From positions 17,298,001-17,362,000 of the forward strand of contig NC_079482.1 in NCBI RefSeq assembly GCF_026230105.1: a DNA stretch of 64,000 nucleotides, read 5' to 3'. How positions within the stretch are numbered: position 1 is the stretch's first letter; every line of letters starts with the position of its first letter. The translations under genes and the position numbers were made by a program. This DNA comes from Diorhabda sublineata. Its lineage: Eukaryota; Arthropoda; Insecta; Coleoptera; Chrysomelidae. The notes beneath the pieces were generated by a model. That model was not told the DNA's origin. It did no database searches and saw nothing but the letters and a program-made list of their open reading frames with translations. Shown here piece after piece: positions 1 through 10,414 of this stretch.

Positions 1-1164
1 CTACATGTCATTTTCATTCATTTATTCGTTGATTAAGAACGATGATTTTCATGTCGTCGTATACGATATATAGATGTGAGAGGAGCCTTTTAATATATAA
101 TAGGGCAGCTCCTTCATAATTGATTCTATGAAAAATGTTTATAGGATGCGTGGTATGTGCTCAGTAGTATTTTTTCAAAAGAGTTTTTCTAGAGGCATTG
201 TGATAAAGTTCGATCAATATGGCTTGTATTAATATTATTCACATCTATATCATGAATAAAAGCCACTGATATATGTACATTAAATAGCCAATATTGAATA
301 TAAAAAAAAGTCAAATCATCAGTTGCTATAATATACCTATACAAACGGAATAATTGTTTTTCAAAAAAATTTATCTACAACAAATTTAGAAATTGCATGA
401 ATTAAGTAATTTCATCGATTAAATTGAATTAAAATTAATACTCAATAAATATATTTTCTAATACATGGTAGTAACTATCAACAAAATTTCTATTTTTCAA
501 AAATATTCTTATTACAGTGAGAGTTTTGTATTTTACTAGTATAAAAACATTTTTTATTTTCGCCATAGAACTTTGACGAATTCTATTTGTGTTTTACAAA
601 TAAGTGATTTATATAGTGTGTAAATAAATATAGTACACTAAATTTATAATTTGCTGTTTATCTGTATAATTTAACTTGTGTCTAATAATTTCTGTATCTG
701 AATTTATGACCAATCAACAGTTGCTTGAGCTGTAGATACGAAATATTTTTATAAAGATAAAAAACAAATTAGAGACCTGAAGTCAACAAGAGCCAAAGAA
801 CTTGGTAATTGAACTGTCTAGACTCTGTATTCAAAATAAAATATATTCAAACGTCAATAAGGGCGCATAAAAAATTACAGACAGTATATAGAGATATAAA
901 AGTATTTGCGTCACCTCAGTATACAGAATTTTTTAGAAATAAATAGCCGAAATCAATTTAGAATTTTTATATAAGTGAAAGTATGATAGTGGAATTGAAT
1001 CAATTGACTGGATATCTCAATATTTTGGTCACATTGTTTGCGGTAGATGTAAACGTGGAATAAAATAACCCTCATATCAATACCAACGGCTACAACGTTG
1101 TCTAATTACCGGGGCACCGGGTATGAATAACTGAGAAAATCATTACAATATTAGAATATAGAGT
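1..1164. other. AT-rich non-coding, nothing recognised
   Basis: No open frame of useful length and no recognisable repeat on either strand. Composition is very AT-rich with scattered A and T runs. Confidence 0.5.
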
Positions 1165-1205
1165 CAGTATTTCCCAACCTTTTTTGTGCTATGCCCCCCA
1201 ATCCC
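1165..1205 (+). repeat. hAT-like terminal inverted repeat, one end only
   Basis: The stretch begins CAGTATTTCCCAACCTTTTT and runs into a C-rich tract. CAGNGTTTCCCAACCTTTTT is the usual terminal repeat of many hAT transposons and their short derivatives. The 8 bases before it, TATAGAGT, would be the left copy of an 8-bp target duplication. I did not find the matching right end, so this may be a truncated copy or a chance match. Confidence 0.4.
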
Positions 1206-2719
1206 TTCTAAAATTCTTATACCACCTATGTAACATATACATAATTTTTAATATTAAAAATTAAATTGATCAATTAAGAAACTCAAATGGTAGATTATTA
1301 GGAAGAAATCACTACGAAATTGTTAACGAAACGCAGAAAGTAAATTTTCAAAATATATAATTGAAAGCTAAAATTCAAATTCTAAATAATTGTAATGGAG
1401 ATTTTTCCTATAAAAATCTAAAATTTTAAATTAAGTGAGATTCTTGCGTTGGATGCTTGCTGCATAAAGATATTATGCTAGGTTCTATTTTGCATCTCCG
1501 AAAGTTCTTCTTGATACTGCATATTTGATATATTAGATAAGTCCACTAATACTGGCTGCAGCATGTTAGTATGAAGTATATAGATTTTAAAAGATCCAGA
1601 GGACCACAAGGAACCTAAAATCTGCCGCAGAGAAGGTTGCTTGACGATGCCCAAAACCCAGTTGATATTTTGGTATCGTCAATCGCATTTATAATATTCA
1701 TTGACCGCATATATTTAGGAATTTGCCCTTTTCTGTCAAGTTTGGAATCGAAATTTAGTATTGTATTTAAATGACCTAGAGCAAGGGGGTTAAGCACATG
1801 TCTAATTGCCCCCCTTTCATTCAAATTGTCCTCTTGTGGTGCGTAGTTGACCAAATAAGAAAATATGGTTCTAGAGAAACTTGAAAAAGGGGGGGGAGTA
1901 GAATATTGGTATGCGTCCTATATCAAGGAGGTTCCCAAAGTTAAATATCCCATATAAAACTGCCATATACACCTACAAAGAATCACATCGGTTCAATCTC
2001 TCTTTCCTATCTTATGGCTTACAGCATAGTTGCCAACTTAAGGAACCATGGTTATATGGAATATTAACTTTGGAAGTGAGGGAAGAATAACCGAAATTTT
2101 TTTCAGCTACACATTATGCTACACTTTTGATGGTTAGTTTCCAATTAGACTCAACTTGGAATAGACGTTTGAATATTTTATAAATACTGAACTTAATCTT
2201 TCGTGTTTTTCTGGATCCATCATTTGTGTGTTAGTTAATGTGACAAGTGACTTGTAGGAATGGACTTAAATTGCCATCTTTCCTTTTGTACAGAACTGTT
2301 TCGATTTCTTCTAACTCATTCTGATTCTAGCTCGTTTATAAATACTACTATATCTAATTTGGAATTATATCTCCGTCTTTGCTTCTTAACTTGATTTGGT
2401 TCATGTTTGCTTCATAATTCCTTCTGTTTATTCCTTCTTTTCGTTTATTGACAATATTCATAACGATATTTTGCTATTGCTACGAACAAACTCACGAAAT
2501 GGGTCCTTAGGCCGGCCCTGTTCAGCTACAATTGACATTCGGCGAATTCGTGCGGCGATTTTCATCTGTTTTTTATAAGTTGCGGACGGGGATGCTTCCT
2601 TTTAAAACTTTTTATTATAGCAGGTGGTTTATTCACAGTATTAATTCCAAATAATTTTTGAAAAAGTCTCTTTATTTATTTGGTTTGTTACTTTTTGCTC
2701 TAGAAGTTTGTAGAATTTT
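1206..2719. other. Non-coding, no gene recognised
   Basis: A 79-codon minus-strand frame at 1615-1854 has no family resemblance I can name. A run of about ten G lies near 1890. A hAT internal region would be expected here if the terminal repeat at 1165 is real, but no BED finger or hAT dimerisation motif is visible. Confidence 0.4.
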
Positions 2720-2955
2720 ATTAGGTATATAAATTATCTGTGTAAACGTAGTTAGTTCAGTTTCAAATAAATAGTAGTGAAAAGAACCAATTTGTAAAAG
2801 TAATTGCAGAAATGATTTAAGTGATATTTTTAAGTAAATTATCATTAGTTAAGTGTATTGCATAATTTGTAAATAAACTAAGAACATAAGAGAAAATTCA
2901 CCCCACGAATAAAAAGAGTCAAAATAAATACGAAAACACTATTCTATATTTGTTT
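2720..2955 (+). repeat. LTR-like remnant, copy 1
   Basis: Shares ordered blocks with 37175-37430 and 12651-12815: a TATA-type box (GGTATATAAA), then TAGTTCAGTTT as a possible initiator, GTAGTGAAnAGAAC, several AATAAA-type signals, and ATTCACCCCACGAATA near the right end. Promoter, initiator and polyadenylation signals in this order are what an LTR contains. No flanking gag or pol is present, so it would be a solo LTR. The copies are strongly diverged and their exact ends cannot be fixed. Confidence 0.5.
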
Positions 2956-3594
2956 ATTTAACAAGCTTATAATAGCCAATTATCTGAAAATGAATCTTTA
3001 CTCCCTGATTTACAATAATTACATTTATATAGTAAGATAGTTAAACATACAGTTTTATTCACAATATTAGTTGACGTCATTATTTCTTTATTATGGGTCG
3101 TAAAAAAGTATAAGGCTGTACTCTAGTATTATTTGGAACGAATTTATGGGTCGCTGTAGTAGCTCTTAACGGCTATAAAGTTAGGCATTTCGTGTATTGG
3201 TCCATATAAAGATATAGTAGTAATAACGTATTTATTTTACAGTAATTTCGTTTTCTTGGAAAGAAAATCCATATTGAAATAACTGCTATCTTTTTTTGTA
3301 TGAAAAGATCTCAACTACAAAAACTAAATGCAATTTATAGTATTAGAATATATTTATTCGGATCACATTAAACTGTAATAATATACTGCTACAATTTGGG
3401 AGAGGAAAGTATAATATAGAATAACTGTCCAGTTCAAAACTTCTTCTTACTATTATCAATTTATTAAAAATGATTTTCGACAGTGAGCTAAATTTGTATA
3501 CACCATCTTTCACTTAAATACTTACACTTGAACGAGTTTATATAATAGGATTTATTGCTTTTTGAAGAAAAAAATACTCTACAAGCTAAGTGAT
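2956..3594. other. Non-coding, nothing recognised
   Basis: No coding frame or repeat recognised between the LTR-like remnant and the first mariner relic. Confidence 0.4.
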
Positions 3595-4455
3595 GGCTTA
3601 AAAAATGATTAATTTGTTGAATTCAAACGTGGTCGTACGACATCGATGATGGTGAACGTTTTGGTCGACCAATTGAGGTAGTTACTCCAGAAAACATAAA
3701 AAAGTTCACAAATTGGTTATATCTCATCACAAATTGAAACTACGTAAGATAGTTTTCGCCATAAAGATATAAGAAGGCAATGTTTTTACATGCATGAACA
3801 TTTGACCACGAGAAAGCTTTTTTCAAAGTGGGTGCCGCGTTTACTCACAGTTGATTAAAAGCAACGTGTGGATGTTTTAGAACAGTGTTTGTTCATGTTT
3901 GTACGCAATAAATAGGATTTTTGCGTGGATATGTTACAATGAATGAAACATGAATCCATTACTTCACTCCGGAATAAAATCGACTATCGTCAGAGTGAAC
4001 TGCAGGCGATGAACCACGTCCGAAGCGTCCAAAGTCACAACAGTCAGCTTGGAAGGTTATGGCTTCAGTATTTTGGGATGCGTAAAGAATATTATTCATC
4101 GATTATCTCCAAAAGGGAGAGACAATCGATAATGAATATACCACATAGAGTTGTTGGATTGTTTAAATGCAGAAATCAAGGAAGATCTGCCTTATAAGTC
4201 GAAGAAAAGACTACTGTTTCACCGAGACAATGTACTGATCCACAAATCCATGGCAACGATGGTTATATTGAACAAATTATACTTCTAGTTGCTTCCTCAT
4301 CCACCGTATAGTTCAGATCTGGTCTCCAGTGACTACACGCTATTAGCTGATCTCAAAAAAATGCTTGTCGGTGAAAAATTCACCAAAAATGAAGAATAAA
4401 TTAATAAAACGTTGAAATGATTTCACTGCTCTTAAAGGAGATTACATTGATCAAT
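3595..4455 (+). pseudogene. Mariner transposase relic (D,D34D type), copy A
   Basis: Reading across frameshifts gives the whole mariner order: FVEFKRGRTTS and GERFGRPIEVVTPENIKK of the N-terminal DNA-binding half, KWVPRLLTVD near 3826, then TMNET*IHYFTPE at 3936-3974, QYFG, RDNVLIHKS near 4223 and LLPHPPYSSDLVSSDY near 4290-4335. In the family the first catalytic Asp sits in TMDETW; here that codon is AAT (Asn, 3942-3944) and the Trp is TGA. The second and third Asp are kept with about the 34-residue spacing, one base short. Many stops and frameshifts: a dead copy. No terminal repeats located. It lies head to tail with another mariner-type relic starting at about 4500. Confidence 0.85.
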
Positions 4456-4499
4456 AGAATCTATGTTTATTTAGTTAATCATACGACTTATTAAGTGAT

Positions 4500-5050
4500 G
4501 GTTTACGATAGGAGAAGATTCAAGAAGCGTCCATCAATTGATTGAAGGAACTTTTGGCATTGGATCTGCTTATTAAAATTCAATTTTACATGATCATCTT
4601 CGTGTGAAAAAAAATGTTTCTCATTAAGAGCCGGATCTGATTAATCTTAGAAATGTTGACTATTGGCGGACGTTGTATTCTTTGTGTGTGAAATGTTGAA
4701 ACATGCATACAATTTCATGATATTCCTACCCACCAGAAAGCCGTGCGTGGATTCACAAAGATTCACCAGCAATGGCGAAAAATCAAAGGTCTGTTGAGAA
4801 AGTTATGTATACTATTCTTGTAGTACAGGATTGGTAAAAGCAATAAATCCTGAAGATCAACGTACCGTTTCAGAAAATTAGTACACCACACACTGTTTAC
4901 CTGCAGATCTGTAGTCAGTCAATATTCGTGGACTAATGCTGCTTCACGATACTGCATCGTAATACAGTGCACAGCAGACACGTGAAAATACTATAACAGT
5001 CACTGAATATGCTGTATCCTGTGTGATTTCTGGTTAATTTTTAATCTAAA
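4500..5050 (+). pseudogene. Second mariner transposase relic, copy B
   Basis: A different mariner lineage from its upstream neighbour. Visible pieces in order: HQLIEGTFGIGSAY then NSILHDHLRVKK (second helix-turn-helix, about 4530-4610), TGLVKAINPEDQRTVS (about 4824-4872) followed by YTTHCLPADL, and MLLHDTASSYSAQQTRENT (about 4936-4990), where the family has HHDNAS around the second catalytic Asp. The segment with the first catalytic Asp and that with the third are not recognisable. Stops interrupt every frame. Non-functional. Whether it was inserted next to copy A or a larger tandem arrangement existed cannot be told. Confidence 0.7.
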
Positions 5051-5387
5051 AGACTATTCACGAGGTCTACGATTAAAGATGTGATATATGGAAAAATTTA
5101 CTAATTTTTTCATAAAAATTTGAAAAATGACTGGATTTAAACTCTTAAGTTCTAGAAAGTTTGAATATAAAAGGGAATTGTTCTAGGTAGTGATTACTTT
5201 GAACATAGATACTCGTAATATCATTTTCCTGAAAATACTTGTAGGTTTCTTATATCTAAAAATATCTAGCGTTACTTTCTAGTTGAGGCATCAAATCTGA
5301 ACTAAGTTAGAATTTCTGGAACCGTTGGCGATATTCATACTGAATATACTATTTACACCACCACTACACCAACACTGTTTACCTTCA

Positions 5388-5430
5388 GTCTCTGAAGACG
5401 ATAACTTGGTTATAGAAACGCGCGTCAGAC
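5388..5430 (+). ncRNA. Hammerhead-ribozyme-like motif
   Basis: The core residues of a type I hammerhead appear in order: CTGAAGA (5392-5398), a stem-loop ATAAC-TTG-GTTAT (5401-5413), GAAA (5415-5418), a minimal stem III C-GCGC-G, then GTC (5424-5426) as the cleavage triplet. Bases 5388-5391 (GTCT) pair perfectly with 5427-5430 (AGAC) as stem I. Hammerheads with tiny stem III are known in Penelope-like and related retroelements. Weak point: stem II is not flush with the core, leaving CG on one side and A on the other unpaired. The motif sits in a repeat with CAA/GTT-rich flanks (5340-5500). Related sequences occur at 38964-39070. Confidence 0.35.
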
Positions 5431-5539
5431 AGTATAATTGTTGTTGTTGGTATAATGGTAATGTAAACAGTATCTTCAGTACATCAAATTTGAGCTCATA
5501 ATTATGAAATTCACCATTCACTTTCTAAACAATCGTTCA

Positions 5540-6519
5540 TGCAGCAAAATTGCTTCAATGACGGTTTTGAAATAAGAGAATTAGTTACTAATACTATATA
5601 TCTGTGAAAATTGCAATTATGATAGATTGTGCCTTCTGCTCAAATATTATTTAAAACCATAATATTAGAAAAATTGTTTAGCTGGTTGTCATCCTTCACG
5701 AATCACCCTGTATACCGGAAGATGCGAAACTTTAGTGTAAATCTCTCTAATATCTCTTTAGAAGTATCAGATCCCATCTTGTCTCCCCTTTTTTCGTTCT
5801 TGAAGAAATGTACTGTGAGAGGCAGTTTATTTCCTTTGAAAGTATTTTCAACCGCAAATAAGTATATTTATTCAAAGGAATGAATTGGAAATTTAGAAAA
5901 GCAGAAGAGCTTTGAGAATCTGCATATAAAAAAAATAATTATTCTATTTACCAAATTTTTGGTTGATTAAATATTCATTACCGCTGTTATATGAATTATA
6001 ATATAATTATCCAATTTTTCCAGTTGAATGTTCCTTTTTATTATCATTATAAGTACGATTATCATATTGGAGTAGAGTTATATAATTAATTTGGAGAAAC
6101 CCTTGTTACAGCCAGTCCAAAATATAGAAAAAATATTTGTATTCATATTGACACGAGTAGATGATAGAGGAAAGGAAGTTGCGGTTATTTATCGAGAATA
6201 GTGATATAACAAGTTGCGATAAAAGAGGAATGGAGTTCGATGGGAGTGATTTACGAACGGATGAGGAGCATAAATCTATTTATATGAAGATGATTTCTTC
6301 GAATCTCACATATACCTAATATAGTCCGAAACGGTCGGTTGAACACTTGAGTATGAACTTCCAATTATAATCTTCCTAGAGCTTGAATTAGTTCCGACAA
6401 TTTTTTCGACATGAGAATTCTCGTAAAAAAAAAGTTTAATTCAAACTCGTGGAAATTTTATACTGAAAATATTAAATAACAAATAAAATTTTTAACATAT
6501 TAATGAGTGCTTATTTTGA

Positions 6520-6520
<1 letters not shown>
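5540..6520. other. Non-coding, with one Tc1/mariner-like end
   Basis: An 84-codon plus-strand frame at 5629-5883 is unrecognised. Within it, ATCACCCTGTATA at about 5702-5714 is the right-end signature shared by many Tc1/mariner elements; no partner TACAGGGTG was seen. The rest is featureless AT-rich sequence. Confidence 0.35.

Positions 6521-6521
<1 letters not shown>

Positions 6522-6581
<60 letters not shown>
6522..6581. repeat. (AT)n microsatellite
   Basis: About 30 uninterrupted AT units. It lies some 80 bases before the left target-site duplication of the LINE insertion. Confidence 0.97.
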
Positions 6582-6584
<3 letters not shown>

Positions 6585-6658
6585 GTGACCATATATATTG
6601 ACGCGCTAAATCAACAAGTCTTAGAATCCTATTAAAGTTTTAATTGTAAAACGTTCCC

Positions 6659-6695
6659 TTTTGGAGAAGATAGTTTATAAAAAAGTAGATAGCTT
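6659..6695. repeat. Target-site duplication, left copy (37 bp)
   Basis: Identical over all 37 bases to 8434-8470. It begins TTTTGGAGAAGATAG and ends GTAGATAGCTT. It directly abuts the 3' end of the minus-strand LINE. A long perfect duplication is the mark of target-primed reverse transcription and shows the insertion is recent compared with the other repeats. Confidence 0.95.
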
Positions 6696-6704
6696 CATCA
6701 TCTA

Positions 6705-7460
6705 TCAGCCATCTTCCATCCACTGCTGGTTATAGGCCTCCTCTAGTTTAAACCATCTAGCTCTATCTTGAGCTGTATGTATCCAATTTCCTACAATTTT
6801 CTTTACATCGTCACTCCATCTTGTTGGCGGCCTGCCTCTACTTCTCTTATCCATTCTTGGCCTCCACTCCAATATTCTTTTCGTCCATCTATTATCTGTC
6901 ATTCGGGCTACATGGCCTGCCCATTTCCATTTCTTTTGGGCTATAATTTCAATAATGTCCTTAACGTTTGTTCTTCTTCTTATGTTCTCATTTGTAATTA
7001 TATCCCTTCTCGTAATTCCCAACATTGCCCTTTCCATTGTCCGTTGCGCCACTCTCATCTTTCCTGCAGTTTGTCTCGTGAGGGTAAGCGTCTCTGCCCC
7101 ATAGGACATCACAGGTATAACACACTGCTCATATACTTTTCTCTTTAGGCTTATTGGTAAGTCTGATTTCAGGGTACTACCTAGATATTTATAGTCATAT
7201 ATTTGCGCTATCTCACCTCCATCGATAATTATGTTATCATTTGTTACCAGATTTGTTATAAATTTGGTTTTGTCTAGATTTATTTCTAGGCCAACACTCA
7301 TTGTGGTTCTTTTCAAATCCGTGGCCATCCGCCGAGCGTCTTGCATATTGTCGGTGATTATGACGATATCGTCTGCGAAACGCAGGTGGTTTAGATACTC
7401 ACAGTCGATATTTATACCTTTCTCTTCCCAGTTTAATTTTTTGAAAGAGTATTCCAACAC
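6705..7460 (-). pseudogene. RTE-type reverse transcriptase, C-terminal half
   Basis: A 251-codon open frame. It starts inside reverse transcriptase, carrying HLRFADDIVIITD with the catalytic Asp pair of motif C at about residues 29-30, then GLEINLDKTKFITN and YKYLGSTL. The C-terminal part has the DVKKIVGNW/RSRGRPPTRW region typical of RTE proteins and ends QQWMEDG. The Met start is only the first ATG in the frame; in the intact element this is the middle of the polyprotein. It follows the 7512-8433 fragment in the same frame but is separated by two stops and a deletion. It cannot make an active enzyme. Confidence 0.85.
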
Positions 7461-7511
7461 ACTTGTGAAGAGCTTAGGAGAGCTTGTCTAATCCCGCGTC
7501 CTACATCTATC

Positions 7512-8433
7512 TTATTTGTTGGTTAGGGGCCTATTATATTTTATGGATTTTTCTATCAGTATCTTAATGGTTTGCAAATGGTCGTTTGTTCCATACCCTA
7601 TTCTGAACCCCGCCTGTTCTCTGGACTGATAAAAGTCTAACATTCGTTCCAAGCATTTCGTTACGATCTTAGTGAACCATTTATAAAGGTGAGAAAGCAA
7701 GCTTATAGGTCTATAGTTTTCAAGGTTCGTTATATCCCCTTTTTTGTGGATGAGAATTATCGTCGCATTTCTCCACTTTTCCGGGATTTCCTCCTTTTGT
7801 ATACATAGATTGAAGAGGGAGATTATTTCTTTTAAAAGTTTCTCACCCCCAACTTTGACAGCTTCTATCACAATTTGGTCTTCTCCTGCCGCTTTCTTGT
7901 GTTTCATTTGCGTTAGGGCATTTTTTGATTCTTCAATTGTTATTTCGGGTACAAGTTCTGAACCTTGGTTTACGACTTTCATTTTATTTTTTGTGATATT
8001 TAATTCTTCTCTTCTGCTCCTATATAGTTCCTTGTAGAATTCTTCTACAATTTTTACCAATTCTCTCCTATTGTTTGCTTCTTTTTTGTTGTTATCCTTG
8101 AGTTTGACGATTTCCTTTTTCCCATCAGCTAGTCTCCTTCTAAGCACCTTCATACTTTTATTTACTTCGATTACTTGTCTGGTTTTTTCTGTGTTATATT
8201 TCCTTAAATCTTCCCGTATTTCTTTTGAAATAGTCTTATTTAGTGTTCTTATTTCGCTTGTATCTTCCTTTTGTTGTTCTACTAGAAGTCTTCTTTGTCT
8301 AATTAGATCTTTTGTATTTTTGCTTATTTTTTCTTTTTTATCTCCATCTCTTTTACGGTATTTTTGTTGTGCTTTTAAAATTGTTCCAGTGATTTCTTCA
8401 TTTAATATGTATATGTCTAGTGACTGGTTCGTG
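7512..8433 (-). pseudogene. RTE-type reverse transcriptase, N-terminal part
   Basis: The frame is open from the 5' truncation point (8433) to a TAA at 7512. It begins with a charged, Lys/Glu-rich linker, continues through EFYKELYRS, then reverse-transcriptase core blocks AAGEDQIVIEAVK, IPEKWRNATIILIHKKGD, NLENYRPISLLSHLYKWFTKI and REQAGFRIGYGTNDH. After KYNRPL the frame jumps straight into TNK and, one frame over, IDVGRGIRQ, which belongs to the block just before SPKLFT. So motif A with its catalytic Asp has been deleted and the frame shifted. RQGDT is also damaged by a few missing bases. Confidence 0.85.
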
Positions 8434-8470
8434 TTTTGGAGAAGATAGTTTATAAAAAAGTAGATAGCTT
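8434..8470. repeat. Target-site duplication, right copy (37 bp)
   Basis: Perfect copy of 6659-6695. It abuts the 5'-truncated end of the LINE. Confidence 0.95.
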
Positions 8471-9285
8471 AATACCATCCAATTCGAGGAAATTGTAATC
8501 AACAAGCAGTATCATAAAATGAAAGAAAAATCATGCAATCTGTTTTCGTTTTATGCACAAGCTGAACGTATTAAAATTAAATACAATAATATTGAATATT
8601 TAACGCTTTTGGTTCAGCATCCTGATCTCAATTTCGAGCAAGGAGATTTATTAAAAGGTAAGAGTAATATTTCTTGTGAAAATATTCTCTTTTTCAACCA
8701 TAATTCCAGTGCTGAGAGGAACATAGTAATATCGAAGTATTACTTTCATTTTATAAATCATAGACATTTAGTCAAGAAAATCCGTCTTCCTTTATCCGCC
8801 GTTTACGACAAGAGAAGTGGAAATCGCATTTAAAAAACAGTATAAATACTCAATTGCTGTTACCAGTAAATAACTTGGAAAATACATAAAATAAATACAT
8901 ACCTACATAAAATTTTTTTGGTACTGATTTCGGTTATATTTATGATATTGAATCAAAATATGAAATCAGTTCTCCTCTACGAGGCTAGCTTCTTTAGATA
9001 TATGAAGAAAATTGAAGAGAGGAAGTGACCGGAAGTCTCAAGATCGGATCTTCGCACCTACGCCGGTCGCAACTTGCAAAACAGTTTGAGAAGCAAAAAA
9101 ATGTATGGAGACCATGAAATAGAAGATACGCAAGAAGAAATCCGATTTGCGCATACTCACTCTGATGACGCTTACCCATACAGGCAGTGTAAAAAACCGT
9201 CACAAATTGAGTTCTGTTTGTGATTCATTTTCATGAGTCATAGATCATTTTCTCACCCCCTCGCTAGTTTCGAGGGTGGTTTAAA
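8471..9285. other. Non-coding; one unassigned 104-codon frame
   Basis: The frame 8519-8833 (+) encodes a 104-residue polar protein without signal peptide, membrane segment or family motif that I recognise. It starts just outside the LINE duplication. It could be chance or an exon; nothing nearby supports a gene. Confidence 0.3.
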
Positions 9286-10110
9286 TTTCAATCGGAAGTT
9301 TGCTTCGAGAGATTTTTACAAAGCCGAATTTATTTACAGTTTTTGTAGATAGTCTCCCTCACACCATACGCACTTCTGCCACCTTTTTAGAAGCTTTCGG
9401 ATGCATTTTCGTAAAAATCTCTCGGCTTGTCACGTAATCGTTCGCGCACGAAGGATTGATTCTACCTCTACATTGCTCTCGAATTGCAGTCGACCGCCAA
9501 GCTCCTCTTTCGATGGACCAAATCAGTAATAGTCGTATGGCGACAAATTGGGACTATAAGGAGGGTGGTTTAGTATTTCTCAGTTCAATTTTTCCCACGT
9601 TTTCGTCGTAAGCATTGTCTTGCAGAAATATCGCAGTATGAATTTTATATCACGTCATTTTGATCTGTATAGAGGTTTCGCTGTGTTTCTCAGAAGGTTG
9701 CTATAAGACTGCGTTGTCACATTACATTGTTTATTGAGAGAATCAGTCAAAATTACTCCTCTCATGTCCCTAAACATGATACACAATACCTTTCGCAATC
9801 ATCAACGTAACCTTCGCTTTATCTAGTGCGCCATCATCTTTTTTCCTCCACTCCATAGACGTGCGTTTATTCTACGTGGTGTAACTAAATCTCTTCTGTG
9901 GTGAATATTCAATTCAATGAATTTCTTCCTTCCTCCTCATATCGCTGCAGGAGAAGCATGCAAACCCTCCTAGCTAGTGAGCTTCTGCTCAAAATTTCAG
10001 AAGTCTTGCCACGAATTTAGCTGAAATTTCGATTCAACCGAGCAGTTCATGAATTATTGGATCAATAGTATCTACGGTTTCGCCAATGTTTCGGCAAAAT
10101 CATAGTAAAG
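9286..10110 (-). pseudogene. Mariner/Tc1-type transposase relic
   Basis: On the minus strand, with frame changes: MEWRKKDDGALDKAKVTLMI, FLQDNA (second catalytic Asp, near 9630), NHPPYSPNLSPYDYYWF (near 9520-9575; the third Asp is the D of YDY), ELGGRLQFES, and KRWQKCVWCEGDYLQKL close to the end. This is the order of the catalytic half of mariner transposases. The distance between second and third Asp is about seven codons short of what is usual, so there is an internal deletion as well as stops. The N-terminal DNA-binding part is not recognisable. A fragment of a different family (10115-10414) lies directly upstream. Confidence 0.7.
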
Positions 10111-10114
10111 TACT

Positions 10115-10414
10115 TCATGGGTCTTTCAAATTGAGTTCCTTTGCTTGAATCATTTCACATTTGGATTTCACATTATCTCTGACCGAAAAACGATCAATGG
10201 TGCGGTGCGCAGCGGACACTGATACATCCTTCTCACTAAAAAGTGAGTTTTTGTCAAAGATTATTGATGAAGAGATGGGATGTTTTATTATGATACAAAA
10301 ATTTTCACAGAATTTCATTTCATCATTCTCCAAACGAGGAAACAGTGTATGAAACTCACCTATCCTGGGTTTTTTATTTTCATGCTTTAGTAGCCCAATC
10401 CTTTTTCTCTGCAT
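10115..10414 (-). pseudogene. Possible Harbinger-type (HARBI1-like) N-terminal fragment
   Basis: A 99-codon frame. GEFHTLFPRLENDEMKFCENF resembles the segment GxxHxLxxELxxxDxxKFxxYFRM at the start of PIF/Harbinger nucleases. Past that the match fades, though SVSAAHRTIDRFSV could be a damaged continuation. No catalytic triad is present. It is joined tail-on to a mariner relic. The call rests on one short motif and could be wrong. Confidence 0.35.

Larger units (their letters stand above)
6696..8433 (-). mobile_element. 5'-truncated RTE-type non-LTR retrotransposon
   Basis: A 1738-bp insertion bounded exactly by the 37-bp direct repeats. The sequence carries the back half of an endonuclease/reverse-transcriptase polyprotein. 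The 5' truncation falls in the linker between endonuclease and reverse transcriptase, as expected of incomplete target-primed reverse transcription. The 3' end lies only 9 bases past the stop codon (TAGATGATG), so there is practically no 3' UTR and the tail is a TGATG-like repeat rather than poly(A). Short 3' UTR and short tandem tail are known of the RTE clade. Clade assignment rests on protein motifs and this end structure. Confidence 0.85.

Noticed and set aside
6768..7148. 126-codon plus-strand frame
   Set aside because: Antisense of the reverse-transcriptase C-terminus of the LINE.
8071..8448. 125-codon plus-strand frame
   Set aside because: It is the antisense of the LINE linker region; Phe/Ser-rich composition comes from the Lys/Glu/Arg codons on the other strand.
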